15,047 bases of DNA from Thermoplasmata archaeon (GTDB lineage: Archaea; Thermoplasmatota; Thermoplasmata; Lutacidiplasmatales; UBA184). The notes under the pieces are model-generated. The model saw nothing but the letters and a program-made list of their open reading frames with translations. It was not told where the DNA came from and did not search any database. Numbering within the stretch: position 1 is the stretch's first letter; each line of letters starts with the position of its first letter. The stretch lies in contig JASHSA010000110.1 in assembly GCA_030037035.1 (NCBI GenBank), forward strand, positions 1-15,047. The letters run 5' to 3'. Positions 1-7,816 of the stretch are shown one piece after another. A program made the position numbers and the translations under genes.

Positions 1-929
1 TCGCCGGCGATGCCGTAGTCCGCGACGCGGAAGATCGGCGCCGAGGGGTCGGAGTTGATCGCGACGATCACCCGCGAGCTCGTCATGCCGACCAGGTGCT
101 GGATCGCGCCGGAGATCCCGACGGCGAGGTAGAGCTGGGGGGAGACGGAGCGGCCGGTCTGCCCGACCTGGTAGGTCGCGGGCCTCCAGCCGGCGTCCGT
201 CACGGCGCGCGACGCTCCGACGGCCGCGTCGAGCGACGCGGCAAGCTCCTCGACCAGGCGGAACTCCTCCGCCGAACGGAGGCCCCGACCGCCGGAGACC
301 ACGATCGCCGCGTCGGAGAGGCTCGGGCCGCTCGCGCGGCCCGCCGTGGCCTCCGCCGTCCTGCTCGGGCCGAACGCCCACCCCGGCGGTTCGGAGACCG
401 GGGCGGGCTCGGAGGAGAGCGGCACCGCGGGGCCCGCGGCGGGGGGGAACGCGTGGGGACGCACGGAGACGACCGCTCGACCCCCGGAGAGCTCTCGGGT
501 CTCGGTCGCCCGCCCTCCGAAGACCGGCCGTCGCACCCGGACCCCGGCGGGAGCGAGCTCGAGCTCGGTCGCTCCGTTCGCCGCGGCGGCGCCCCAGGCG
601 ACCGCGAGCGCCCCCGCGAGCTCGCGGCCGAACGTCGTGCCGCCGAGGAGCACGAGGGAGGCGCCCACGTGCGTCGCGGCGGCGGCGGCGCCTCGCGCGA
701 ACGCGGCCGGGGCGGCCGCGCCGAGGCGCGTCTCCTCCGCGACGAGCACGCGGGCGACGCCGACCTTCGCGAACTCCTGGGCCCGGGCCGACGCGGCGGT
801 CCCCGCCGAGTAGCCGACGACCGTTCCCTCGGCCCCGACCAGCGTGCGCGCGAGACCGACCGCTTCGAGGGAGGCGGAGGCGAGGTGACCTTCGTCGGCC
901 TCCCCGACGACGAGGATCGTCGTCGTCAC
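1..929 (-). CDS. etfA: Electron transfer flavoprotein, alpha subunit (3' end cut off by window edge)
   Basis: Alpha subunit of the ETF heterodimer, which takes electrons from acyl-CoA dehydrogenases through FAD. The start is GTG at 929-927, overlapping the etfB stop by 4 nt (GTGA). The 309 complete codons begin VTTTILVVGEADEGH. The N-terminal half is Ala/Gly-rich as in the family. The C-terminal FAD domain is clear: SGGRGL, then SRAVTDAGW, then YQVGQTGRSVSP, then the ETF-alpha signature LYLAVGISGAIQHLVGM followed by VIVAIN, and finally APIFRVADYGIAGD at the edge. By comparison with the family only a short C-terminal tail is missing. It is the last visible gene of an acyl-CoA dehydrogenase-etfB-etfA operon, so its products probably reoxidise the neighbouring dehydrogenase. 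A bifurcating ETF cannot be ruled out from this sequence. Confidence 0.96.
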   Translation of the reverse strand, partial: MTTTILVVGEADEGHLASASLEAVGLARTLVGAEGTVVGYSAGTAASARAQEFAKVGVARVLVAEETRLGAAAPAAFARGAAAAATHVGASLVLLGGTTFGRELAGALAVAWGAAAANGATELELAPAGVRVRRPVFGGRATETRELSGGRAVVSVRPHAFPPAAGPAVPLSSEPAPVSEPPGWAFGPSRTAEATAGRASGPSLSDAAIVVSGGRGLRSAEEFRLVEELAASLDAAVGASRAVTDAGWRPATYQVGQTGRSVSPQLYLAVGISGAIQHLVGMTSSRVIVAINSDPSAPIFRVADYGIAG

Positions 930-1711
930 GGGAAGACCTTCGCCTCCTCCTGAAGGAGGCGGACGAGCTTGCGGGCCGCCTCCTCCGGGGTGGCGAACTC
1001 GATCATCTTCGCGCCCTGACGGGGCGGCGGGAGCGCGAACCGTACCGGGGCGCTGGAGCCGCTCGAGGCCGGGGCGGGAGCCGCGGCACGCCGGCCGATC
1101 GTGGCCTTGCGCGAGCGCAGGATCGCCGGGAGGGTCGCCGTACGGGGGTCGTTCCACGCCTGCTGGAGCCCGACGGCGAGCGGCAGCGGGGCCTCCCAGC
1201 GCTCCTCGCCCCGCTCGACCGAGCGACGGAACGTGAACCGGCCGCCCCCTTCCGCGGGCCTGAGGTCGATGACGTGGCCGACGAACGGGACGCCGAGCGC
1301 CTCGGCGGTCGCCGCTCCCACGAGACCCTCCTCGTCGTCGCCGGCCTGCTTGCCGAACAGCACGAGGTCGTGGCGGCCGAGGGCGGCGATCGCCTCGGCG
1401 AGCGCCCGCCCCGTGGCGACCGGGTCGGCGAGCGGGAGGTCGGCGGCCTCGACCGCGGTCGCGCGGTCGCATCCGAGCGCGATCGACGCCCGCAGCACTT
1501 CGTCGACCCTCGCGGCCGGCCCGAGCGCCACCACGCTCACGGTCGAGCCGGCGACGGCCTGGCGGAGCAGGAGCGCCTGCTCGACGGCCGACTCGTCGTA
1601 ACCGGCCAGGACGAACTTCACGCCGTCCGGGTCGAAGCCGGTCCCGGCGGCGTCCGGGCGCAGGCGGCTCTCGGCCTCCGGCACCGGTTTCACGCAGACG
1701 ACGATCTCCAA
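926..1711 (-). CDS. etfB: Electron transfer flavoprotein, beta subunit
   Basis: Beta subunit of ETF, 261 aa, the usual length for the family. It begins MEIVVCVKPVP, the canonical ETF-beta N-terminus. It has the ALGCDRATAVE region and GKQAGDDEEGLVGAATAEALG, the conserved nucleotide-binding stretch, and ends with the amphipathic tail that contacts the alpha subunit. The start codon is TTG at 1711-1709, because a stop (TAG of the upstream gene) lies only 15 nt upstream and no ATG or GTG falls between. A weak purine-rich AACGGGGCG precedes it. Its stop overlaps the etfA GTG. With the acyl-CoA dehydrogenase directly upstream, this forms one transcription unit that moves electrons from acyl-CoA oxidation to a quinone reductase or other acceptor not seen here. 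Confidence 0.96.
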   Translation of the reverse strand: MEIVVCVKPVPEAESRLRPDAAGTGFDPDGVKFVLAGYDESAVEQALLLRQAVAGSTVSVVALGPAARVDEVLRASIALGCDRATAVEAADLPLADPVATGRALAEAIAALGRHDLVLFGKQAGDDEEGLVGAATAEALGVPFVGHVIDLRPAEGGGRFTFRRSVERGEERWEAPLPLAVGLQQAWNDPRTATLPAILRSRKATIGRRAAAPAPASSGSSAPVRFALPPPRQGAKMIEFATPEEAARKLVRLLQEEAKVFP

Positions 1712-1726
1712 GGGCGCCCCGTTTGC

Positions 1727-2875
1727 CTAGGCGTAGCCGCGGAGCAGCTCGCGCGCGATGACCGTCCGCTGGATCTCGTTCGCGCCCTCGTAGATTTGCG
1801 TGAGCTTCGCGTCCCTCAGGAGCTTCTCGACCGGGTACTCCTTCATGTAGCCGTAGCCGCCGAACGTCTGGATCGCCTCGTCGGCGACGTGCAGCGCCGC
1901 GTCAGAGGCGAAGCACTTCGCGATCGACGACTCGAGCGTGCCCCGACCGCCGCGGTCGATCGTCCAGGCGGCGTGCCAGGTGAGGAAGCGGGCGGCGTGG
2001 ACCGCCTGCGCCATGTTGGCGAGCTTGATCTGGATCGCCTGGTGCTCGGCGATCGGCTTGCCGAACGTCTCGCGCTTCAGCGCGTAGCGCGCCGCGTGGT
2101 CGAGCGCCGCCTGCGCGATCCCCGTCGCGAGCGCGCCGATCGGGGTCCGGGTCTGGTCGAGCGTGCGCATCGCGAGGCCGAACCCCTCCCCGTCGGCGAG
2201 CAGGCGGTCCGCCGCGGGGACCTGGACATGCTCGAAGCGCACGGTGCTGGTCGACGAGGCGCGGTGGCCCATCTTCTCCTCGTCCTTGCCGGGGACGACG
2301 CCCTCGGCGGAGCGCGGGACGACGAACGCGGTGATCCCGCGGTGGCGCGCCGCCGGGTCGACGGTCGCGAAGACCGTGTAGAGCGACGCGTGGGGCGCGT
2401 TGGTGATGAAGCACTTCTCGCCGTCCAGGACGTAGTGGTCGCCGTCGCGCCGGGCGCGCGTCTTCAGCCCCCCGGCGTCGCTCCCCCCTCCGGGCTCGGT
2501 GAGGCAGAACGACGCGAGATGGTAGCTCGCGCAGAACGGCTCGAGGACCCGTCGCTTCTGCTCGTCGCTCCCGCCCAGGAGGATCGGCTCGAGCGCGAGG
2601 CAGTTCGCGATGATCGAGGTCGTCATCCCGCCGCAGGCGTAGGCGAGCTCCTCGACGATCACGCACTGGTCGAAAAGGCCGAGGCCGCTGCCGCCGTACT
2701 CGCTCGGGACGTTGAGGTTCATCAGGCCGAGCTCGTGGGCCTTGCGGTAGATCTCCTCGGGGAACCGCGGGCCCCGGTCGCATTCGGCAGCGTGCGGCGC
2801 CATCTCGCTCCGGGCGAACTTTCGCGCGAGGTCCCGCAGGCTTTCGGCCTCGGCAGAGAGCGAGAAATCGACCAT
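1727..2875 (-). CDS. Acyl-CoA dehydrogenase, FAD-dependent
   Basis: Oxidises acyl-CoA to trans-2-enoyl-CoA, the first step of beta-oxidation or of branched-chain amino acid degradation, and passes electrons to ETF. The 382-aa length is typical of the short/medium-chain family. Both family signatures are visible: CLTEPGGGSDAGG (residues about 124-136, FAD/substrate contacts) and QTFGGYGYMKEYPVEKLLRD near the C-terminus. The catalytic base is Glu363 in QIYEGANEIQR, the position used by medium- and short-chain dehydrogenases. The start is ATG at 2875, about 35 nt from an ATATAG box, which fits an almost leaderless mRNA. It is the first gene of the operon with etfB and etfA. Acyl-chain preference cannot be told from the sequence; a branched-chain or glutaryl-type substrate remains possible. 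Confidence 0.95.
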   Translation of the reverse strand: MVDFSLSAEAESLRDLARKFARSEMAPHAAECDRGPRFPEEIYRKAHELGLMNLNVPSEYGGSGLGLFDQCVIVEELAYACGGMTTSIIANCLALEPILLGGSDEQKRRVLEPFCASYHLASFCLTEPGGGSDAGGLKTRARRDGDHYVLDGEKCFITNAPHASLYTVFATVDPAARHRGITAFVVPRSAEGVVPGKDEEKMGHRASSTSTVRFEHVQVPAADRLLADGEGFGLAMRTLDQTRTPIGALATGIAQAALDHAARYALKRETFGKPIAEHQAIQIKLANMAQAVHAARFLTWHAAWTIDRGGRGTLESSIAKCFASDAALHVADEAIQTFGGYGYMKEYPVEKLLRDAKLTQIYEGANEIQRTVIARELLRGYA

Positions 2876-2906
2876 CGGCGCGGAGACGCTCTTCCACCGG
2901 GACGCG

Positions 2907-2913
2907 CTATATC
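2907..2913. promoter_or_regulatory. TATA-like box shared by divergent acyl-CoA dehydrogenase and larB genes
   Basis: CTATATC on the plus strand, GATATAG on the minus strand, in a GC-rich 47-bp gap between two divergent genes. Its centre (2910) is about 35 nt from the dehydrogenase ATG at 2875, predicting a leader of under 10 nt. It is also 25 nt from an in-frame larB GTG at 2935, the distance expected for leaderless start. It may serve one or both directions; this is inferred from spacing only. Confidence 0.5.
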
Positions 2914-2922
2914 ACGGCTTGG

Positions 2923-3744
2923 GTGCGTTCGGTCGTGGCCCGAGCTCGAGCGCCTCCGCCAGCGCGTTCGCGCTCGCCGGAACGGCGCGTCGGCGGCTAC
3001 GCGCGGCTCGACCGCGAGCGGGCCCGCCGCATCGGCGTCCCCGAGGTCGTGCTGGGGGAGGGCAAGACCGTCGCCCACCTGGTCGGGATCGCGCGGGCGT
3101 TCCTGCGCGACGGGCGCGGGGCGTTCGTCTCGCGCCCGACCGTGGCCCAGCGGCGCGCCCTCGCCTCCCTGGGGACCGACCGGGCGCCCGTGCGCGAGCT
3201 CGCGGGGGGACGTCTCCTCCGCCTGCCCGGCCCCGTCGGGGCGCGCTACCGCGCCGGCACGGTCGGGCTGCTCGCGGCGGGGACGAGCGACGTCCCCGTC
3301 GCCGAGGAGAGCCGGGCGCTGCTCGAGGAGCTCGGGGTGAGGGTCGTCCACGCCTACGATGTCGGCGTCGCGGGCCTACACCGCCTGCTCCGGGCGCTCG
3401 AGGAGACCGAGCGGGCCGCCCCGGAAGCGTACCTCGTCTTCGCCGGGCGCGAAGGGGCCCTGCCGACGGTCGTCGCCGGCCTCGTCCGCGCCCCCGTGGT
3501 CGGCGTGCCGACGTCGGTCGGCTACGGCCGCGGGGGCCGTGGCGGGGCCGCGTTGAACGCGATGCTCCAGTCGTGCGCCCCGATCGCGGTCGTCAACATC
3601 GACGCCGCCGTACCGGCGGCGCTGTTCGTCGCCCAGCGGTTCGCCGTCCCGACCGGTCCCCGCCCCCACGGGGGCCGACGGGGTCGTCGGGAGGGTCGGC
3701 GGCCGTCCCGGTCGGGCCCCGGAGCGCTTTCGAAGGTCTTTTGA
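2923..3744 (+). CDS. larB: LarB: pyridinium-3,5-biscarboxylic acid mononucleotide synthase
   Basis: First enzyme of nickel-pincer nucleotide cofactor synthesis. It carboxylates the pyridinium ring of nicotinic acid adenine dinucleotide and hydrolyses it to the mononucleotide. The fold is PurE/AIR-carboxylase-like. From GTG 2923 it is 273 aa, slightly longer than usual because of a basic, Pro/Arg/Gly-rich tail (about 243-273). The N-terminal LarB segment is LGEGKT (44-49). The catalytic domain has AAGTSDVPVAEES (118-130), YDVGVAGLHRLL (145-156), GREGALPTVVAGL (175-187), VPTSVGYG (195-202) and LQSCAPIAVVNID (215-227). Cys218, Glu177 and Ser122 sit where LarB uses its covalent-catalysis residues. 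GTG 2935 is an alternative start that would fit the TATA spacing. No larC or larE lies in the window. Confidence 0.88.
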   Translation: MRSVVARARAPPPARSRSPERRVGGYARLDRERARRIGVPEVVLGEGKTVAHLVGIARAFLRDGRGAFVSRPTVAQRRALASLGTDRAPVRELAGGRLLRLPGPVGARYRAGTVGLLAAGTSDVPVAEESRALLEELGVRVVHAYDVGVAGLHRLLRALEETERAAPEAYLVFAGREGALPTVVAGLVRAPVVGVPTSVGYGRGGRGGAALNAMLQSCAPIAVVNIDAAVPAALFVAQRFAVPTGPRPHGGRRGRREGRRPSRSGPGALSKVF

Positions 3745-4661
3745 GATTCGGGGAGCCTCGGACCGACGTGGCCCCGCGGGTGCTCCTGTCGGAGGACGCC
3801 GACCGCGAGGAGCGCGACGACCGCGACCGCCTGCGCGCGCTCGAGACGCGGTTCGAGTCGCTGCTCGAGCGTCGCCGGGGCCTGATCGGGGAGCTGCGCA
3901 AGCTCTCGGGCGAGCAGAAGGCGCTCTACGAGCGCCGCCAGGAGCCCCAGGCGGAGGTCGAGCAGCTCCACCAGGCCCACGGCCAGCTCGGCCGACGCCT
4001 CGCCGAACTGCGGGCCGCCCGCGACGCCGCCCGCCGCAAGGTCGAGGAGGCGGTCGTTCGGCGCCGCGAGCTCCTCCTGACGTTCGACCGGAGCGAGCGG
4101 GAGCGGCCGGAGCTGATCCGCCGGGAGATCGCGGAGCTCGAGCTGCGCCAGCAGACCCGCGCGCTGACGATCGAGGAGGAGAACGCGCTGATCGCGCGCC
4201 TGCGCCGCCGCTCCGCCGACCTCAAGACCGCCGAGACGCGGGTCGCGATCGTCGCCGCGCACCAGAGCCTGCGCAAGGAGGCCGACCTCGCGATCACCGC
4301 CGCCCGAGCGGAGGTCGAGCGGATCGGCGAGGAAATGACCCAAGCGCGAGCCGACCGCGACGCCGCGATGGCCGCGATGCGCGGACGCCTCGAAGCGGCG
4401 GGGGGCCTCGTCGCCGAGCTGCGGGCGAAGGGGAAGGCCCGCGCGGAGATCATGCAGGCGGTCGACGCCTGCTCGCGGGAGCTCGACGAGGTCGACCGCG
4501 CCGGGCGCGAGCTGCTCGCCCGCTCGCGCGCGCGGCGCGCCGAAGCGGTCCGCACGTTGCGTCAGTACGCCCCGCGGCGCCGCGCCCCGGACGAGGCGAT
4601 CGCCTCGATCGCCGAGGCCCACCTCGAGGAGCTCCTCAAGCGGGGCAAGGTGACGCTGTAG
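3741..4661 (+). CDS. Archaeal coiled-coil protein, COG1340-like
   Basis: A cytoplasmic, almost wholly helical protein of 306 aa with dense Glu/Arg/Leu/Ala heptads from about residue 17 to 290 and no membrane segment. The profile and the ending EELLKRGKVTL resemble the archaeal COG1340 coiled-coil family, whose function is unknown and which is sometimes mislabelled phosphoserine phosphatase; no phosphatase motif is present. The start chosen is TTG 3741, preceded by AAGGT and overlapping the larB stop by 4 nt (TTGA), which suggests translational coupling. GTG 3768 or 3780 are alternatives that would shorten it by 9 or 13 residues. The frame is open far upstream inside larB, but that part reads as a frame-shifted shadow. 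The gene ends 13 bp before the convergent FKBP gene. Confidence 0.75.
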   Translation: MRFGEPRTDVAPRVLLSEDADREERDDRDRLRALETRFESLLERRRGLIGELRKLSGEQKALYERRQEPQAEVEQLHQAHGQLGRRLAELRAARDAARRKVEEAVVRRRELLLTFDRSERERPELIRREIAELELRQQTRALTIEEENALIARLRRRSADLKTAETRVAIVAAHQSLRKEADLAITAARAEVERIGEEMTQARADRDAAMAAMRGRLEAAGGLVAELRAKGKARAEIMQAVDACSRELDEVDRAGRELLARSRARRAEAVRTLRQYAPRRRAPDEAIASIAEAHLEELLKRGKVTL

Positions 4662-4674
4662 CCGTCGGTCGACC

Positions 4675-5598
4675 CTACGGGTTGATCGCGGTGACCGTCA
4701 CCGTGAAGATCAGCGTCTCGCCGGTGACCTCGGTGTTGTAGTTCTCGACGAACGTCCCGGCCGAGAGGTCGACCGACCATACGAGGAACTTCGTGGCGGA
4801 GCAGACGGTCACGTTCGCCATGTTGCCGAGCACCTGGCCGACGCTCGCGGGCGTCAGCTGGCTCGTGAGCGTGATCGTCGACGACGTCACGTCGGCGACG
4901 AGGATCGACCAGCCGTACGGCTTGACCGTCTCCCCGACGCTCGGCTCGCGGGCGACGACGACGTTCGTCGAGTTCGAGCTCAGGACGAGGTCGGTCCAGC
5001 CGTACGTCGGGTCCTTGAACGTCGTCCCCTCGGTCGCCGAGACCCCGCTGTACGCCTTCGAGAAGGCGCTCGCGGTGTAGCCCACGTCGACCGGAAGCGT
5101 CTGCGACATCGGCGCGGTCCGCAGGCAGCTCGTGTTGAGCGAGCCGTACCCCTCGGCCGGCGAGACGGTGATCGAGTGGGTCTGGTTGACCGCGAGCCCG
5201 ATCAGTCCCTTCCAGAAGCCCGTGACGACCGAACCGAACGTCATGCCGTCGAGCGAGTAGCCGCCTTTCGGGGTCGACGGGCCGACGTGGACCGGCAGCG
5301 GCGTGTAGCCGGAGGTGTTACGCGGAGTGTACTCGAGCGACTTCGGGTACGTCGCGTTGTCCTCGGCGACCGCCTGGATCGACGTGTCGAAGACCTTGCC
5401 GGTCTCGGGGCCGCTCCCGAAGATGCCGATGTAGTTCACCGTCACGTTGTCCCCGACCCTCACGAGCGTGGGCGACGCCGGCCGCTTCGGGTGGTTGACG
5501 AGGTAGAGGAAACCGGCGCCGACGCCGGCGGCGACGATCACGACGACGACCGCGATGGCGAGGACCCTCCAGGACGGCGGCTTTGCGGGCACGTTCAC
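4675..5598 (-). CDS. Membrane-anchored FKBP-type peptidyl-prolyl isomerase (SlyD-like)
   Basis: A prolyl cis-trans isomerase/chaperone, probably on the outer face of the membrane. Of 307 aa, residues 1-12 are short and basic, about 13-33 form one hydrophobic anchor, and the rest is Ser/Thr/Asn-rich with many N-glycosylation sequons. FKBP core strands are VGDNVTVNYIG (48-58), GKVFDTSI (67-74) and GFWKGLIGLAVNQTHSITVSPAEGYG (split over 127-152), closing with TGETLIFTVTVTAI near the C-terminus, the usual last strand of the fold. The roughly 140-residue stretch between is longer than the flap insert of typical SlyD and contains PYGWSILVADV, as in archaeal long FKBPs. The start is GTG 5598 (GTG 5592 also possible); a stop at 5641-5643 and no other start codon limit it upstream. 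It has its own promoter. Confidence 0.85.
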   Translation of the reverse strand: MNVPAKPPSWRVLAIAVVVVIVAAGVGAGFLYLVNHPKRPASPTLVRVGDNVTVNYIGIFGSGPETGKVFDTSIQAVAEDNATYPKSLEYTPRNTSGYTPLPVHVGPSTPKGGYSLDGMTFGSVVTGFWKGLIGLAVNQTHSITVSPAEGYGSLNTSCLRTAPMSQTLPVDVGYTASAFSKAYSGVSATEGTTFKDPTYGWTDLVLSSNSTNVVVAREPSVGETVKPYGWSILVADVTSSTITLTSQLTPASVGQVLGNMANVTVCSATKFLVWSVDLSAGTFVENYNTEVTGETLIFTVTVTAINP

Positions 5599-5599
5599 G

Positions 5600-5654
5600 C
5601 TCCGATCGGATGCGGGGGGGTCAGCTCGTCGCTGGTCTCGTCATCGGTTCGGAG
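5600..5654 (-). promoter_or_regulatory. Possible start-masking stem-loop in the FKBP mRNA leader
   Basis: In the minus-strand RNA, CTCCGAACCGATG (5654-5642) can pair with CATCCGATCGGAG (5612-5600) at 11 of 13 positions, with a 29-nt loop. The 3' arm carries GGAG, one base before the GTG start at 5598. The loop-proximal ATG at 5644 opens a 7-codon frame. Pairing is read by eye; function is inferred. Confidence 0.4.
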
Positions 5655-5696
5655 AGACAGGTGTTCCTCATTCCCCCGCGTCCGGAGCCGGGGGGC

Positions 5697-5705
5697 GATA
5701 TATAG
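5697..5705 (-). promoter_or_regulatory. TATA box of the FKBP gene
   Basis: GATATATAG in a GC-rich gap between the stop of the RPA-associated gene (5736) and the FKBP start (5598). It is the strongest AT-rich element of the gap. A start site about 26 nt downstream (near 5675) would leave a leader of about 75 nt, longer than the other leaders in this window. Confidence 0.65.
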
Positions 5706-5735
5706 TCCGCTCCCGCCCGGGGGGCGGCGCCCGCC

Positions 5736-6650
5736 CTATGCCCGGCGGAGCTTGCCGACGATCGGCTCCTCGAGGAGGCCCCCCTCCTCCAGGCGGCCGA
5801 GGAGCTCCTCGGCGCGGCCGCCGGCGACGCCGCGGGCCTCGAGCCGACGGAGGACCTCCCGCACGTCCGCGTAGCCGTCCTCCGAGCCGGTCGCGGCTTG
5901 GTCGACCGCGTCCAGGAAGGTGGCGGTCTCCTGCCGATCGACCTCCGTGAGCTCGGCCGCCGGCGCCCGCGGACGGTCGACGTGGATGCTCACCCGGGGG
6001 TCGGCCACGGCGCTCGTCGCGATCCGGGCGAGTCCCGCGACGTGCCCGAGGAGCGGCCGCAGCGAGGCGCGGAAGCCGGCGCGGTCGGTCTCCGGGTAGC
6101 GTCGGAGCGCCTCGCGCGCCCCCCGTATCCAGGGGCTCGGGAAGCCGAGGCCGCGCAGCGTCGCGTCGGTCGCGGACGGCTCGTGCTCGAGCCGCTCGAG
6201 GAGGTCGAGGCGGTCGAGCGTCTGGCGCAGTGTCTCCGCGACGGTCGCGCGCTCCTCGGCCTCGGGGACCGAGCGGAGCGCCTCGACGCGCAGCGAAACC
6301 TCCGCGACGCCGTCGCGTCCCCGGAAGAGGTGGAGCTTGCCCACGACGATCGCGGGCCGCTCCGCCGGGGCCGTGCGCAGCTGGGCCATCGCCGACGGCT
6401 GGAACGCGCCGGCGGTGACGCTGACGGTCCCCAGCGGGTCGGTGAGGCGCGCGCGCCAGAACGACGACGGCTGCTCCCGGCCGACCGCCTCCGCCGCGGC
6501 GAGGGTCCCGGCGACGACCGCGCGGTTCATGCGGGCGCCGAACGGGCTCAGCAGGTACGACGTGGCCCGGTCCCCCTGGCCCCGCTCCTGCTCGACCGCC
6601 AGGGCGAGCTCGGCGGTCGTGACGCGCCAGGCCGGCTCCCGTCGCCCCAT
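5736..6650 (-). CDS. RPA-associated protein (archaeal OB-fold protein, RPAP-like)
   Basis: Partner of archaeal replication protein A in single-stranded DNA binding, COG3390-like, usually encoded directly behind rpa. It is 304 aa. The N-terminal WRVTTAEL and SYLLSPFGARMNRAVVAGTL (about 45-65) start an OB fold that continues through WRARLTDPLGTVSVTAGAFQPSA and AIVVGKLHLFRGRDGVAEVSLRVEAL. The middle is helical. The C-terminal 70 residues look like a winged-helix segment ending PIVGKLRRA, the family's typical tail. The ATG shares one base with the rpa stop (TGATG), and GGAGGGG lies at normal spacing upstream, so the pair is one operon and probably one complex. The exact mechanical role of this family is poorly defined. 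Confidence 0.88.
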   Translation of the reverse strand: MGRREPAWRVTTAELALAVEQERGQGDRATSYLLSPFGARMNRAVVAGTLAAAEAVGREQPSSFWRARLTDPLGTVSVTAGAFQPSAMAQLRTAPAERPAIVVGKLHLFRGRDGVAEVSLRVEALRSVPEAEERATVAETLRQTLDRLDLLERLEHEPSATDATLRGLGFPSPWIRGAREALRRYPETDRAGFRASLRPLLGHVAGLARIATSAVADPRVSIHVDRPRAPAAELTEVDRQETATFLDAVDQAATGSEDGYADVREVLRRLEARGVAGGRAEELLGRLEEGGLLEEPIVGKLRRA

Positions 6651-7816
6651 CAGGCCCCTCCGTCGAGCCGGGCCGCGAGCTCCTCGGCCGCCGTCGCGAG
6701 GTCAACGTCCGCCGCGTCGATCGTCCCCGGCTCGAGCGTCAGGCCGAAATCGTCGCAGCTCGCCGAGCCTCGGACCACGAGCCGCCGTCCGACGACCGCG
6801 GCGGCGAGCTGCTCCTCGAGGACCGCCGGGTCCTCGACCTCGCGCAGCCGCGCCCGGACGTCGGCGAGCGACTGCCCCCAGAGCCTCTCGGTCGCGTCGC
6901 GGCCGGCGGCGACCGTCGCCGCGCCGGTGCCGTCGTCCAGGACCAGCCGCGCGCGCAGGTCGGCGACCCCGCTCACGGGGCCGTGGAGCCGGCAGAGCCC
7001 TCCGGCCAGGACGCGACGACATTGCGGGCACCGGTAGACGAGACCGCTCGGAGGAAGGAGCCCGACCACGAGCCCCTCGATCGCGACCGCCTCCCCCCCG
7101 CCGTCCTCCTCCACGTCGGCGATGGGCCGGGGAGGGCGGCGCAGCCATTCGGCCGGCTCGGGGAGCCCGGCCGCCTCGACCCTCACGACGACCGCCCGTT
7201 CGTCCAGGACGACCTGACGGCGCCCGCGGAACGTACGGACGTAGCCGCCGGTGAGGAGGACCGCCTCGCCGGCGACCAGACCGAAGTCGCTCCACGAGGA
7301 GAACGCGACCGCCCCGGTCGCGTCGGCGAAGAGGCCCTCGAAGACGACCCGGCGCTCCTCCCCGACGCTCACCGGCTTCGGCGCCACGGTCAGGACCCGC
7401 ACCTCGAGCCGGAACCCCTCCTGGCCGTCCTCGAGCTCCCGCACCGTGCGCAGCGGGAGACGGTCGCCGTCCAGCCGAGGCAGCTCCGCCGGCCCGGCGG
7501 GCCCGACCCGCGTCTTCCAGGAGAAGACCAGCTCCGGGCGACCCCGGAACTCCCGGACCTCCGCGCCGACGGCGCGGAGGATCGTTCCCCGATCGACGTC
7601 CTCCCGGGGCGGGTCCCACCAGGTGAACCGGACGCTCGCCGTGCCGTCGCTCAAGAGCCCCGCCAGGAGCGGGCGCTTCGTGCCGTCCGAGCGTCGGACG
7701 ACGTCCCGGCGCCGGACGCTGACGACGCGGCCGACGACGTGCACCAGCGGGGAGCGCGCGCCGACCTCCCGCAGCGGGACCTCGGGCGGTTCCTCGCTCG
7801 GGGGCTCGGTCGGCAT
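6650..7816 (-). CDS. rpa: Replication protein A, single-stranded DNA-binding protein
   Basis: Archaeal single-stranded DNA-binding protein for replication, repair and recombination, 388 aa. Three OB folds can be traced: about 22-105 (VVGRVVSV, VRFTWWDP), about 132-213 (FRLEVRVLTV, VAFSSWSDFG, VLLTGGYVRTFRGRRQVVL) and about 244-368. A zinc ribbon is set into the third: Cys263-x2-Cys266-x8-Cys275-x2-His278, in YRCPQCRRVL followed by CRLHG, the hallmark of archaeal RPA41-type proteins. A short acidic Pro/Glu-rich N-terminus precedes the first fold. The ATG at 7816 is the first start with a CTTTAAC box about 34 nt upstream. It is the first gene of the operon with the RPA-associated protein. Confidence 0.95.
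   Translation of the reverse strand: MPTEPPSEEPPEVPLREVGARSPLVHVVGRVVSVRRRDVVRRSDGTKRPLLAGLLSDGTASVRFTWWDPPREDVDRGTILRAVGAEVREFRGRPELVFSWKTRVGPAGPAELPRLDGDRLPLRTVRELEDGQEGFRLEVRVLTVAPKPVSVGEERRVVFEGLFADATGAVAFSSWSDFGLVAGEAVLLTGGYVRTFRGRRQVVLDERAVVVRVEAAGLPEPAEWLRRPPRPIADVEEDGGGEAVAIEGLVVGLLPPSGLVYRCPQCRRVLAGGLCRLHGPVSGVADLRARLVLDDGTGAATVAAGRDATERLWGQSLADVRARLREVEDPAVLEEQLAAAVVGRRLVVRGSASCDDFGLTLEPGTIDAADVDLATAAEELAARLDGGA

Noticed and set aside
96..953. Plus-strand open frame opposite etfA
   Set aside because: The minus strand encodes a clear ETF alpha subunit with its signature; the plus-strand reading is Arg/Gly-rich shadow sequence.
1274..3340. Long plus-strand open frame (688 codons) opposite the acyl-CoA dehydrogenase and etfB
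   Set aside because: It is antisense to well-recognised genes, is extremely Arg/Gly/Glu-rich and low in complexity, and resembles no family. Long antisense frames are expected when GC-rich third positions suppress stop codons.
3522..4622. Minus-strand open frame (366 codons) opposite the coiled-coil gene
   Set aside because: The plus strand has regular coiled-coil heptads and sensible coupling to larB; the antisense product has no recognisable domain.
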